NCBI GenBank assembly: GCA_045604945.1
Contig: JAZUPA010000076.1
Span: forward strand, 1 to 64,000
DNA from: JAISGQ01 sp045604945
GTDB taxonomy: Bacteria > Bacillota > Clostridia > Oscillospirales > Acutalibacteraceae
Direction: 5' to 3'
DNA length: 64,000 bases
Every line of letters starts with the position of its first letter. The first letter of the stretch is position 1. Both the position numbers and the translations under genes were made by a program. This document shows, one piece after another, positions 41,784 to 49,758 of the stretch. Below the pieces are notes generated by a model. The model saw nothing but the letters and a program-made list of their open reading frames with translations, had not been told where the DNA came from and ran no database searches.

Positions 41784-43151
41784 ATGGCTAAGGTCAGAAG
41801 TGTTTATGTATGTTCAAATTGTGAATATGAAAACTCCAAGTGGTTGGGCAAGTGTCCTCATTGCGGAGAATGGAACACCTTCGAGGAGGTTGTGAAGCAG
41901 TCGGAAACTGCTGCGTCAGCAGTGCGCACTGCAGCGGTTTACGGTACTGCTCCCATGAAAATAGGCGAGATTCAGACCAATGCAGAATTTCGCTATAATA
42001 CAGGGCTCGGAGAGCTGGACAGGGTGCTTGGAGGAGGCATCGTCAAGGGCTCGATAATCCTTGTTGGCGGCGACCCGGGAATAGGTAAGTCTACCATTCT
42101 GCTGCAGATATGTGAGCATCTGGGAAAAGGGCAGAAGGTGCTGTATGTATCGGGCGAAGAATCTGCAAAGCAGATAAAGCTCCGTGCAATGCGCCTTGGC
42201 GTCACCAGTGATGCTCTGTATATTCTGACCGAGACCAGTGTTGAGATTATAGCAGAACATATCGGCACAATGTCTCCTGATATTGTAATAATTGATTCAA
42301 TCCAGACCATGGGGCTGTCCTCGGTCTCGTCTTCTCCCGGCAGCGTTACCCAGATACGAGAATCCACGAACTATCTTACCGCCGTTGCAAAGATGCGCGA
42401 TATACCCGTTTTCCTTGTAGGTCACGTCAACAAGGACGGCGCTCTGGCAGGTCCTAAGGTGCTCGAACATATTGTCGATGTTGTTCTTTACTTTGAAGGC
42501 GACAGAAATATGTCCTACAGAATTCTGCGCGCTGTCAAAAACCGTTACGGCTCCACTAACGAAATCGGCGTATTTGAAATGAGTGACCATGGTCTTATGG
42601 AGGTTGAAAACCCCTCAATGATGCTGCTTTCGGGACGACCTGTCGGTGCATCGGGCTCCTGTGTTGCCTGTGTTATGGAGGGTACAAGACCTATTCTTGC
42701 AGAGGTGCAGGGGCTTGCCTGCCAGTCTGCTTATGAAAACCCCAGAAGAATGTCCACAGGCTTTGACCATAACAGACTGGCACTGCTTATTGCTGTGCTT
42801 GAAAAGAGAGCAGGGTATCTCTTCCATAAGTCTGATACATATATAAATGTTGTCGGCGGACTGAGGCTCGATGAGCCAGCTGCAGACCTTGCAGTGGCAG
42901 CGGCTCTCATAAGCAGCCTTACTGATACTGTAATAAGCGATGATGTTGTTATTTTCGGTGAGCTGGGTCTTGCAGGGGAAATAAGAAGCGTATCCCACGC
43001 CGAAACACGCATCAAAGAAGCAGAAAGGCTTGGATTCAAGAGGTGTATTCTGCCAAAGCATAACGCAGATGTTATCAAGCTCTCTTCAGACAGCAAAATC
43101 AAGCTGATTGCAGCTAATGATATTGCGGATGTTGCAGCTGCCCTGCGCTGA
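41784..43151 (+). CDS. radA: DNA repair protein RadA
   Basis: At 455 residues it has the N-terminal zinc finger (CSNCEYENSKWLGKCPHCG), Walker A GGDPGIGKST, the RadA-specific KNRYGSTNEIGVFEM motif and a Lon-like C-terminal domain. It migrates Holliday-type branches in recombination. Its last 38 bases overlap a small opposite-strand gene at 43114-43308. Confidence 0.95.
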   Translation: MAKVRSVYVCSNCEYENSKWLGKCPHCGEWNTFEEVVKQSETAASAVRTAAVYGTAPMKIGEIQTNAEFRYNTGLGELDRVLGGGIVKGSIILVGGDPGIGKSTILLQICEHLGKGQKVLYVSGEESAKQIKLRAMRLGVTSDALYILTETSVEIIAEHIGTMSPDIVIIDSIQTMGLSSVSSSPGSVTQIRESTNYLTAVAKMRDIPVFLVGHVNKDGALAGPKVLEHIVDVVLYFEGDRNMSYRILRAVKNRYGSTNEIGVFEMSDHGLMEVENPSMMLLSGRPVGASGSCVACVMEGTRPILAEVQGLACQSAYENPRRMSTGFDHNRLALLIAVLEKRAGYLFHKSDTYINVVGGLRLDEPAADLAVAAALISSLTDTVISDDVVIFGELGLAGEIRSVSHAETRIKEAERLGFKRCILPKHNADVIKLSSDSKIKLIAANDIADVAAALR

Positions 43152-43308
43152 AATTACCGAAATTGCTGCCGGGGAACAGATATTCGTCCCGCTTTTTATA
43201 GAAAGGACAGCTGTCGCCGTTATCACTTATGACAGAAGTGCAGCCTGCAAGCTCACATCTGCCGTCAAACTGGTATCTGCACTGACTGCTGCATGGAATT
43301 AAGTTCAT
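43114..43308 (-). CDS. Small cysteine-rich protein (64 residues), convergent with radA
   Basis: The short protein has six cysteines in NLIPCSSQCRYQFDGRCEL, AGC and DSCPFYKKR, a pattern I associate with small Clostridia proteins of unknown function sometimes mislabelled hydroxymyristoyl-ACP dehydratase. ATG 43308 has AGGTGA upstream. The 38-base overlap with the radA end weakens the case, but the cysteine spacing and ribosome site support it. Confidence 0.5.
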   Translation of the reverse strand: MNLIPCSSQCRYQFDGRCELAGCTSVISDNGDSCPFYKKRDEYLFPGSNFGNFSAGQLQHPQYH

Positions 43309-43388
43309 TAAAATCACCTGAATTTGAGTTTTTCGTGTTTATTTTGCCCTTAATAAGGCTTTTATTCGCGATTTCGGAGATGTTTTAT

Positions 43389-44120
43389 ATGGAAATACTC
43401 AAAAATCCGTTGCTTCCCGAAGGGAATGTTACATCAGTTATATGCGGAAATCATCCAAAACTCGCAGAAATGCTCAGAAACAGGGGAGTGGAAGCAGTAA
43501 CACTGGCTGACGATAACAGACTGCCGTTTCCTGTGAGAAATCACGCGGACATGCAGTGCTGCCATGCAGGTGTTGGTAAGATTTTTACATCAAACATTGA
43601 ACTGCCTGCTAAAATCAGTAACTACAGCATAAATCTTATATCTGAAATTCCGTCAGATATATACCCAAACGATTGTTTGCTTAATTGTTTTGTTATTAAC
43701 GGAGTTCTTGTAACGGGAAAAAACTGTTCTGAATCTGTTATTGAATTTGCAGATAAAAATTCACTGGAAATCAGGACTGTAAATCAGGGCTACGCAAAAT
43801 GCTCAACGGCGATTATCAGCAGCGATGCAGTGATTACTGCTGATAAAACTGTTGCAGCAGCTCTGGAGAATTACTGCAGCGTACAGATGATAGATCACGG
43901 ACACATCATTTTGGAAGGCTACAATTACGGTTTTATCGGAGGTACCTGCGGAAAGCTGGCAAAGGACAAACTGGCTTTTTACGGAAATCCGTTCAGGCAT
44001 CCTGACGGCAAAAGGATAATTTCCTTTGCAGAGGAGAATAACTGCGAGGTAATATCGCTGCAGAATGGAGAGCTTATCGATTTCGGCGGTTTTATACCGC
44101 TGTATGAGAAAAATCAGTAA
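43389..44120 (+). CDS. Pentein-like (GME fold, DUF6873-type) protein
   Basis: This 243-residue protein has repeated short beta-alpha-beta units (VTSVICGNHPKLAEML, YAKCSTAIISSDAVITAD) and the DHGHIILEGYNYGFIGG motif, in the style of guanidino-modifying penteins. I recall it as DUF6873. No catalytic cysteine can be assigned with certainty. ATG 43389 has GGAGA upstream; earlier in-frame starts lie in the divergent small-gene region. It ends in a terminator that carries the next gene's -35 box. Confidence 0.65.
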   Translation: MEILKNPLLPEGNVTSVICGNHPKLAEMLRNRGVEAVTLADDNRLPFPVRNHADMQCCHAGVGKIFTSNIELPAKISNYSINLISEIPSDIYPNDCLLNCFVINGVLVTGKNCSESVIEFADKNSLEIRTVNQGYAKCSTAIISSDAVITADKTVAAALENYCSVQMIDHGHIILEGYNYGFIGGTCGKLAKDKLAFYGNPFRHPDGKRIISFAEENNCEVISLQNGELIDFGGFIPLYEKNQ

Positions 44121-44125
44121 AATAT

Positions 44126-44172
44126 GGCGTCAGGGGAGATATTTTTACAGAAACCTTGACGCCCTGGTTTTT
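44126..44172 (+). terminator. Terminator after the pentein-like gene
   Basis: GGCGTCA (44126-44132) pairs with TGACGCC (44157-44163) across a 24-base loop, followed by CTGGTTTTTAT. The 3' arm overlaps the -35 box of the next promoter. Confidence 0.65.
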
Positions 44173-44184
44173 ATATGATATAAT
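44156..44184 (+). promoter_or_regulatory. SigA-type promoter of the second Xer gene
   Basis: TTGACG, 17 bases, TATAAT with a TGA extended -10. The -35 box lies inside the 3' arm of the upstream terminator. Confidence 0.75.
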
Positions 44185-44225
44185 TATACAAAATGAATAT
44201 TTTGTATAATTGAGGGCAGAGGATT

Positions 44226-45200
44226 ATGAAAATAGAGTACATGAAACAAGCTCCTGAGGTTCTTAAAGGCTATTTTGGCTATCTGGAGACCGTTAAAGGA
44301 AAATCTGCAAAAACTGTTGAAGAATACTTTCTTGACATCAGAACCTTTTTAAGATATCTGAAAATCTCTCGCGGCGTTATTTCTACTGATGCAGAATTCT
44401 CAGAAATCGACATCAGTGACATTGACGTTGAGTTTTTATCCCGTGTGACGCTTACAGAAATTTTTATGTTTATGAACTATACAGCTTCAGAGCGTAAAAA
44501 CGACGCAGCAGCTCGTTCCAGAAAATCTTCAGCTCTGAGATCGCTGTTTGATTATCTGACCAATCGCACAGGTCTTATCAAGGAAAATCCCACACTGAAT
44601 CTTGACAACCCAAAACTCAAGTCAGCTCTCCCCAAGTTTCTCAGTCTTGAGCAAAGCCGCAAGCTTCTGGAAGCTATTGACGGACCTTATAAAGCCCGTG
44701 ATTATTGTATCGTAACTTTGTTTCTTAACTGCGGTATGCGTCTTTCCGAGCTCGTCGGAATAAATCTCAGCGACATTCTCGACGACAGACTGCGAATTAC
44801 CGGTAAAGGCAATAAACAGCGCATTGTATATCTCAATGATGCCTGTATTGAAGCTATCAGAGATTATCTCAAGGTCAGACCTGTTGACTGCGTAAAAGAC
44901 CGCGATGCACTGTTTATAAGCCGAAATAAGAACCGAATCAGCCCTAAGACAGTACAGTATCTTGTTAAAAAATACCTGTCGGCAATCGGTCTTGATGAAA
45001 TGAGCGTGCATAAGCTCAGACACACAGCCGCTACGCTTATGTATCAGCACGGCGGCGTAGATATAAGAATCCTGCAGGATATTCTCGGGCATGAAAATCT
45101 CGGCACAACGCAGATTTACACCCATATTTCCGATGAGCAGATGCGCAAAGCTGCCCAGTCAAATCCGCTGTCGGATGTCGGAAAAAAGAAAAAACAGTAA
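44226..45200 (+). CDS. Tyrosine site-specific recombinase, XerC type
   Basis: The 324-residue protein has an N-terminal SAM-like domain and the catalytic set: Arg in CGMRLSELVGINLSD, Lys in GKGNKQRIVYL, HKLRHTAATLMYQHG, LGHENLGTTQIYTH with the Tyr. It is the likely partner of the XerD-type protein at 18073 in chromosome dimer resolution. Assignment of XerC versus XerD between the two is by analogy only. No mobile-element genes surround it. Confidence 0.82.
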   Translation: MKIEYMKQAPEVLKGYFGYLETVKGKSAKTVEEYFLDIRTFLRYLKISRGVISTDAEFSEIDISDIDVEFLSRVTLTEIFMFMNYTASERKNDAAARSRKSSALRSLFDYLTNRTGLIKENPTLNLDNPKLKSALPKFLSLEQSRKLLEAIDGPYKARDYCIVTLFLNCGMRLSELVGINLSDILDDRLRITGKGNKQRIVYLNDACIEAIRDYLKVRPVDCVKDRDALFISRNKNRISPKTVQYLVKKYLSAIGLDEMSVHKLRHTAATLMYQHGGVDIRILQDILGHENLGTTQIYTHISDEQMRKAAQSNPLSDVGKKKKQ

Positions 45201-45202
45201 TA

Positions 45203-45230
45203 AAAAGCCCACTCATAAGAGTGGGCTTTT
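45203..45230. terminator. Bidirectional terminator between the Xer gene and the acyl-CoA synthetase
   Basis: AAAAGCCCACTC and GAGTGGGCTTTT form a 12-bp stem around ATAA, with A- and T-runs on both sides, between two convergent genes. Confidence 0.92.
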
Positions 45231-45235
45231 GAACA

Positions 45236-46897
45236 TTATGCGGTTTCGCCGTTGTCCTCAAGCTCAAAGTGCTTTGCAGCCTTGTCGCGAAGCTTGAATT
45301 TCTGAATCTTGCCGCTGGCGGTAAGCGGGAAACTGTCAACAAACCAGACGTATTTGGGAACCTTGTGGCGAGCCATGCTGGAGCGCACATAATCCTGGAT
45401 TTCCTCTTCTGTAACCTCGCAGCCTTCTTTCTTGATAATGCAGGCACAGATTTCCTCGCCGAATACCTTGCTGGGTACACCGACGACCTGAACATCACTG
45501 ACTGCATCGTGACGGTAAAGGAAATCTTCGATTTCTTTAGGATAGATATTCTCACCGCCGCGGATGATCATATCCTTGATTCTGCCTGTGATCTTATAAT
45601 AACCCTCGTCGTCTCTGACGGCAATATCACCGGTGTGGAGCCATCCGTCACGGATTGCCATTGCAGTAGCTTCCTCCATCTTGTAATAACCCTGCATGAC
45701 GTGGTATCCGCGGGTTACAAACTCGCCGGGAACGCCATTGGGCAGGTCTTCCCCGGTCTCCGGATCAACAATCTTGTTTTCGCAGCCCGGCAGGTCACGT
45801 CCTACGGTATTTACGCGCTTTTCTATAGAGTCATCGGTTCTGCTCATTGTGCAGCCGGGAGAAGCCTCTGTCTGACCGTAGGTGATTGTAATATCTCTCA
45901 TGCCCATCTTCTCAATAACCTGACGCATGGTAACCAGCGGACAGGGCGAGCCTGCCATAATACCTGTACGAAGAGATGAAAGGTCAACATCCTCAAATTC
46001 GGGATGCTCAAGCATGGATATAAACATTGTGGGAACGCCATGGAAAGCGGTGCATTTCTCACTTTCAATGGCTCTCAGGCACTTTATCGGGCTGAAAAGG
46101 TCAATGGGAACCATGGCAGAAGCGTGAGTGATGCAAGCCATCATTGCAAGAACCATGCCGAAGCAATGGAAGAACGGAACGGTTATGCAGAGCTTGTCGT
46201 TTTCGGTAAACGCCATACAATCACCGATGAAACGTCCGTTGTTGAGGATGTTCTTGTGGGTCAGCATAACGCCCTTGGGGAATCCTGTTGTACCGGAAGT
46301 GTACTGCATATTTGCAACATCATCAGGTTTGTTGGACTCAAATACCCTGCGGAAATCCTCGTAGGGAGTTTTCTCAGCGCGGTTATACAGCTCCTTGAAG
46401 TTGAGCATGCCTGCAGGAGTATTCTCTCCTGCGAAGAATATATTCTTAAGGAAAGGAAGCTCCGGAACATTAAGCTCATCGGGATTCTGATCCTTGAGGT
46501 CGGGAATGAGCTGATTTACTATTTCAACATAGTCATTCTTCTTCCAGCGGTCAATCATGACGAGGACCTTGGAGTCGGACTGACGGAGCAGATACTCAAG
46601 CTCAAACACTTTATAAGCAGTATTTACAGTAACAAGTACAGCACCGATTTTAACAGATGCATAGAAGGTAAGCATCCATTCAGGAACATTAGTAGCCCAG
46701 ACTGCTACATGGTCGCCCTTTTTGACGCCCATAGCCATAAGTCCGCGAGCGATAACATCAATTTCATCGGAAAATTCCTTCCAGGTTCTTGAGTAATCGC
46801 GATCGGTGTACTTTACAGCCTCACGGTCAGGATACTTTTCAGCAAGCTCTTCGATCTGCTGACCGATGGTTTTGTTCCATAATACTAATTCGCTCAT
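45236..46897 (-). CDS. AMP-forming acyl-CoA synthetase
   Basis: The protein of 553 residues has YTSGTTGFPKGVMLTHKN (P-loop), ITYGQTEASPGCT, HTGDIAVRDDEGYYKITGRIKD and the C-terminal acyl-adenylate lysine region PLTASGKIQKFKLR. It activates a carboxylic acid to its CoA thioester. The chain length is not evident from sequence. The start is 46897 with AGGAGG 7 bases upstream. A complete T-box leader with a Leu specifier precedes it, pointing to a branched short-chain acid linked to leucine synthesis rather than a fatty-acid role. Confidence 0.9.
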   Translation of the reverse strand: MSELVLWNKTIGQQIEELAEKYPDREAVKYTDRDYSRTWKEFSDEIDVIARGLMAMGVKKGDHVAVWATNVPEWMLTFYASVKIGAVLVTVNTAYKVFELEYLLRQSDSKVLVMIDRWKKNDYVEIVNQLIPDLKDQNPDELNVPELPFLKNIFFAGENTPAGMLNFKELYNRAEKTPYEDFRRVFESNKPDDVANMQYTSGTTGFPKGVMLTHKNILNNGRFIGDCMAFTENDKLCITVPFFHCFGMVLAMMACITHASAMVPIDLFSPIKCLRAIESEKCTAFHGVPTMFISMLEHPEFEDVDLSSLRTGIMAGSPCPLVTMRQVIEKMGMRDITITYGQTEASPGCTMSRTDDSIEKRVNTVGRDLPGCENKIVDPETGEDLPNGVPGEFVTRGYHVMQGYYKMEEATAMAIRDGWLHTGDIAVRDDEGYYKITGRIKDMIIRGGENIYPKEIEDFLYRHDAVSDVQVVGVPSKVFGEEICACIIKKEGCEVTEEEIQDYVRSSMARHKVPKYVWFVDSFPLTASGKIQKFKLRDKAAKHFELEDNGETA

Positions 46898-46911
46898 TGT
46901 AATTCCTCCTG

Positions 46912-47190
46912 AAAAAAAGCCCCTCAATATGCCTGAAGCATATCAAGGGACGTAGAAAACTAATTCTGCGTGGTACCACCCAAGTTCAGCGGAAAATCCG
47001 CCCTCAGAGGTCTCTATCAAGACCCGACCGTTAACGCCGGTCAGACGTCCTGCGCTGAATATCACACAGGCAACTCCGGGACGAGTTATCCACACAGCAA
47101 TTGTATCGGCTCGCACCAGACCGCCGATTCTCTGAAAGCAATAAGTCTGTGTCTTTTTCCCTTCACAGTCTTTAAGAATTTACATTGGTA
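46912..47190 (-). promoter_or_regulatory. T-box riboswitch upstream of acyl-CoA synthetase, inferred leucine specifier (CUC)
   Basis: The minus-strand leader fills the 342-base gap upstream of the synthetase. It has the Stem I AGAGAATCGGCGG motif, GGATAACTCGTCCCGGAGTT with CTC at 47083-47085, the T-box AACTTGGGTGGTACCACG at 46969-46986, and a terminator (CCCTTGATATGC/GCATATTGAGGG) ending in a T8 run. The specifier register is fixed by alignment to the tyrS leader in this window: codon, then a purine, then TCCCGGAGTT. In tyrS that rule gives the correct TAC; here it gives CTC, a leucine codon. Confidence 0.93.
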
Positions 47191-47192
47191 AA

Positions 47193-47221
47193 ATTATATT
47201 TTCAAAATCATAAAATGTCAA
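47193..47221 (-). promoter_or_regulatory. Consensus SigA promoter of the T-box/acyl-CoA synthetase unit
   Basis: On the minus strand TTGACA (47216-47221), 17 bases, TATAAT (47193-47198): a perfect match to consensus. Confidence 0.9.
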
Positions 47222-47239
47222 GAGTAATTTTCAAAAAAA

Positions 47240-47533
47240 TCAATTATATCCGAAGAGGCTGTCGATTATGCTTGGACGTTTCTTGCTGCATTGAGGCTCA
47301 TTGCAGTTTACGAGTATTGTATCCTTGCCAATGACTTCAATTTCCTCCCAGCAGATAACGCAGTCATCATCTCTGCCGAGCAGCCCGAAAAACCTGCTCC
47401 TGCCATAAATAATAATCGCGCAGACCCTTGCAGTACAGGTGTCCACCTCAACATCACTGACATATCCGAGGCATCTGCCGTCTCGAACATTGATTACATC
47501 TTTATTTCTCAGATCTGTGATTCTGCAGTTCAC
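47240..47533 (-). CDS. PRC-barrel sporulation protein of the YlmC/YmxH family
   Basis: The 97-residue protein has CRITDLRNKDVINVRDGRCLGYVSDVEVD split as the PRC-barrel start, and a cluster of acidic and aromatic residues in the middle. YlmC/YmxH proteins are conserved in spore-formers; their molecular role is unknown. GTG 47533 is preferred, with GGGAGGTG about 6 bases upstream; GTG 47542 touches that site. Confidence 0.85.
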   Translation of the reverse strand: MNCRITDLRNKDVINVRDGRCLGYVSDVEVDTCTARVCAIIIYGRSRFFGLLGRDDDCVICWEEIEVIGKDTILVNCNEPQCSKKRPSIIDSLFGYN

Positions 47534-47587
47534 TGTCAGCACCTCCCATACTGAATAATATGCAGCATAGGCGCAAACTATGACAAA

Positions 47588-48178
47588 TCACAAATCCAAC
47601 TCATAAATTTCGACGCTGTCTGCATCAGCTGCGGCAGCAACAGAACATATGCAATCATCAAAAATTATTGTTCTGAGTTTGAGGGAGAGCTGATTTCTTG
47701 AAATGCAGTTCAGCGGTTCAAGGTTTTCATCGACAAGATTACAGCCGAAAAACCAGTCACTGAACCCCTCCCCTGTTGCCTTGCATATTGCTTCGCGCAG
47801 CGTCCAGAGAATGGTTGCTCTTTCATCGGCGTTTCCGCTATTGATAAATTTTTGCTCGTTATCAGAAAAAAGTCTTTCTTTTGTGTGAACAGAAAATGTG
47901 CGTACAGCTTCTGCATCTACTCCTATTTCACCGTCGGAAACAGCAAGCAAAATTGTATTTTCAGTGTGAGAAATACTTATAAACAGCGGAGAATCGACAA
48001 TATAAGGCTTTCCTTTTTCTGTTTTGCTTATCACTGCATCAATGCCCGTCAGCTCAGTTATCCGTTCTTCAAGCAGCCTGTATGCGGTTTCTGAAATTAG
48101 CCTGTTTTTTTCTGCTTTTGAACTAAGGGCGGCTTTGCAGAGAAAGCCGCCCAGTCTGTACAAATAAAGTTTAATCAT
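47588..48178 (-). CDS. 4'-phosphopantetheinyl transferase (Sfp family)
   Basis: At 196 residues it shows GVDAEAVR (Mg-binding) and WTLREAICKATGEG (the WxxKEA-type motif, with Arg instead of Lys), the two Sfp signatures, plus FISISHTENTILLAVS before them. It loads phosphopantetheine onto carrier proteins. It starts inside the end of the xylulokinase gene (4-base overlap) and so is translated from that mRNA. No carrier protein or synthase is nearby, so the target is unknown. Confidence 0.85.
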   Translation of the reverse strand: MIKLYLYRLGGFLCKAALSSKAEKNRLISETAYRLLEERITELTGIDAVISKTEKGKPYIVDSPLFISISHTENTILLAVSDGEIGVDAEAVRTFSVHTKERLFSDNEQKFINSGNADERATILWTLREAICKATGEGFSDWFFGCNLVDENLEPLNCISRNQLSLKLRTIIFDDCICSVAAAADADSVEIYELDL

Positions 48179-49686
48179 TCAAAGCTCCACTTGAGTGCAT
48201 CATAGAACTTGCAGTACTTTGCATACTGCTTCTTATATACTTCGATATTCTCAGGATTCGGGAGGGTTTCGCTCTCGGGCTTGATGATTGCAACGGTGGA
48301 TGCAACACTGTCCCAGATGCCGCCAGCAACGCCTGCTACAAGAGCTGCACCGAAGCTGCCGCCTTCAGCACTGCCGAATACTGTGTGAACGGGAAGATTG
48401 AATACATCTGCAAAAATCTGTCTCCAGATGGGAGCATAAGCGCCGCCGCCTGCGAGAACAACGGAATCGGTGGAAATGCCTTCGCTGACGCTGAGAATGA
48501 GGTCATAGACCTGCTTGAGGGAGTATGCAACGCCCTCCATGACAGCTCTTGCAAAGTGACCCTTCTTCTTTGTGGAGTCGATTCCCAGGAAAGCACCTCT
48601 TGCATTGGGGTCATTTATGGGTGCGCGCTCACCGGTCAGGTAAGGCAGGAAAATAAGACCTTCTGCACCTGCAGGAGTATCCTTTGCAATTTCATCAAGA
48701 AGAGCAAAGGGGCTTTTTCCCATATCTTCAGCAACAACGCTTTCATAATCGCCAAAGGTGTTCTTGAACCACTGATAGCTGCCTGCTGCAGCAAGAGTAA
48801 CGCCCATTGCATGCCATGTATCAGGAGCATTGTTGCAGGAAATCTGCAGAGAGCCGCCGGGATTGGGGGTGTAAGCAGGAAGGCTCATGGCTACAACACC
48901 TGAGGTTCCGAGAGTGATGCCGATTCTGCCTGCACCGATGAGTCCGAGACCGGTTGTGGATATAACAGCGTCACCGCCGCCTGCACATACAAGGCAGGTT
49001 TCGGGCAGACCGGTAAGAGCAGAAGCTTCTGCAGTAATATTGCCTACAACATCCTGAGACTCAATTACCTTCGGGAAATGGCTCTTTTCAAGACCGATCT
49101 TCTCTATCAGCTCATAAGCCCATACTTTGTTTTTGACATCAAAAAGACCAAAGCCCGATGCATCGGAAACATCAGTCTCAAGAGTTCCTGCAAGGCGGAA
49201 TCTGATATAGTCCTTTGGGTTGACAATAAGCTTTGTCTTGGCATAATTCTCAGGCTCATTCTGCTTCATCCAGAGGATTTTACCGCCCGTAAAGCCTGTG
49301 AGCATTCTGTTGTTTGTATAGGAAAGCAGACCTTCAAGACCGCCTGCCTTTTCGGTGATCTCATCACACTGAGCAGCAGTTCTCTGGTCATTCCAGAGAA
49401 TAGCGTTTCTGATCACATTATTGTTCTCGTCCAGAGCGACCATACCGTGCATCTGACCTGAGAAGCCAACGCAGACTACTTCGCCTTCGCACTTTGCCAG
49501 AACTCTCTTGATACCTCTGACAACTGCCTGCCACCAATCCTCGGGATTCTGCTCAGTCCAGCCGGGCTGGGGAGTAAAAAGCGGATATTCTTCAATAGCT
49601 GTTGCACAGATGCTGCCATACTCATCAAGAGCGAGAATTTTGCAGCCGGAAGTACCGACATCTATGCCCATTACCAGTCTTGCCAT
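48175..49686 (-). CDS. xylB: Xylulokinase
   Basis: The 503-residue FGGY kinase has MGIDVGTSGCKILALD, GFSGQMHGMV and NAILWNDQRT, the xylulose-binding set, and GLIFLPYLTGERAP before the C-terminal fold. It phosphorylates D-xylulose. ATG 49686 has GGAGG 8 bases upstream. xylA is not adjacent; instead it forms a two-gene unit with the phosphopantetheinyl transferase. Confidence 0.93.
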   Translation of the reverse strand: MARLVMGIDVGTSGCKILALDEYGSICATAIEEYPLFTPQPGWTEQNPEDWWQAVVRGIKRVLAKCEGEVVCVGFSGQMHGMVALDENNNVIRNAILWNDQRTAAQCDEITEKAGGLEGLLSYTNNRMLTGFTGGKILWMKQNEPENYAKTKLIVNPKDYIRFRLAGTLETDVSDASGFGLFDVKNKVWAYELIEKIGLEKSHFPKVIESQDVVGNITAEASALTGLPETCLVCAGGGDAVISTTGLGLIGAGRIGITLGTSGVVAMSLPAYTPNPGGSLQISCNNAPDTWHAMGVTLAAAGSYQWFKNTFGDYESVVAEDMGKSPFALLDEIAKDTPAGAEGLIFLPYLTGERAPINDPNARGAFLGIDSTKKKGHFARAVMEGVAYSLKQVYDLILSVSEGISTDSVVLAGGGAYAPIWRQIFADVFNLPVHTVFGSAEGGSFGAALVAGVAGGIWDSVASTVAIIKPESETLPNPENIEVYKKQYAKYCKFYDALKWSFE

Positions 49687-49721
49687 AATTACATCCTCCA
49701 TATATCAGGTTATGTAATTTT

Positions 49722-49750
49722 ATTTTATAACAAAATTTGCAGTTTGTCCA
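49722..49750 (-). promoter_or_regulatory. Probable SigA promoter of xylB
   Basis: On the minus strand TGGACA (49745-49750), 17 bases, TAAAAT (49722-49727). The AT-rich stretch offers other registers. Confidence 0.5.
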
Positions 49751-49758
49751 GTGAAATA

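Noticed and set aside
44226..45200. Second Xer gene as part of an integrated element.
   Set aside because: Its surroundings are chromosomal genes on both sides and no direct repeats were seen at its ends.
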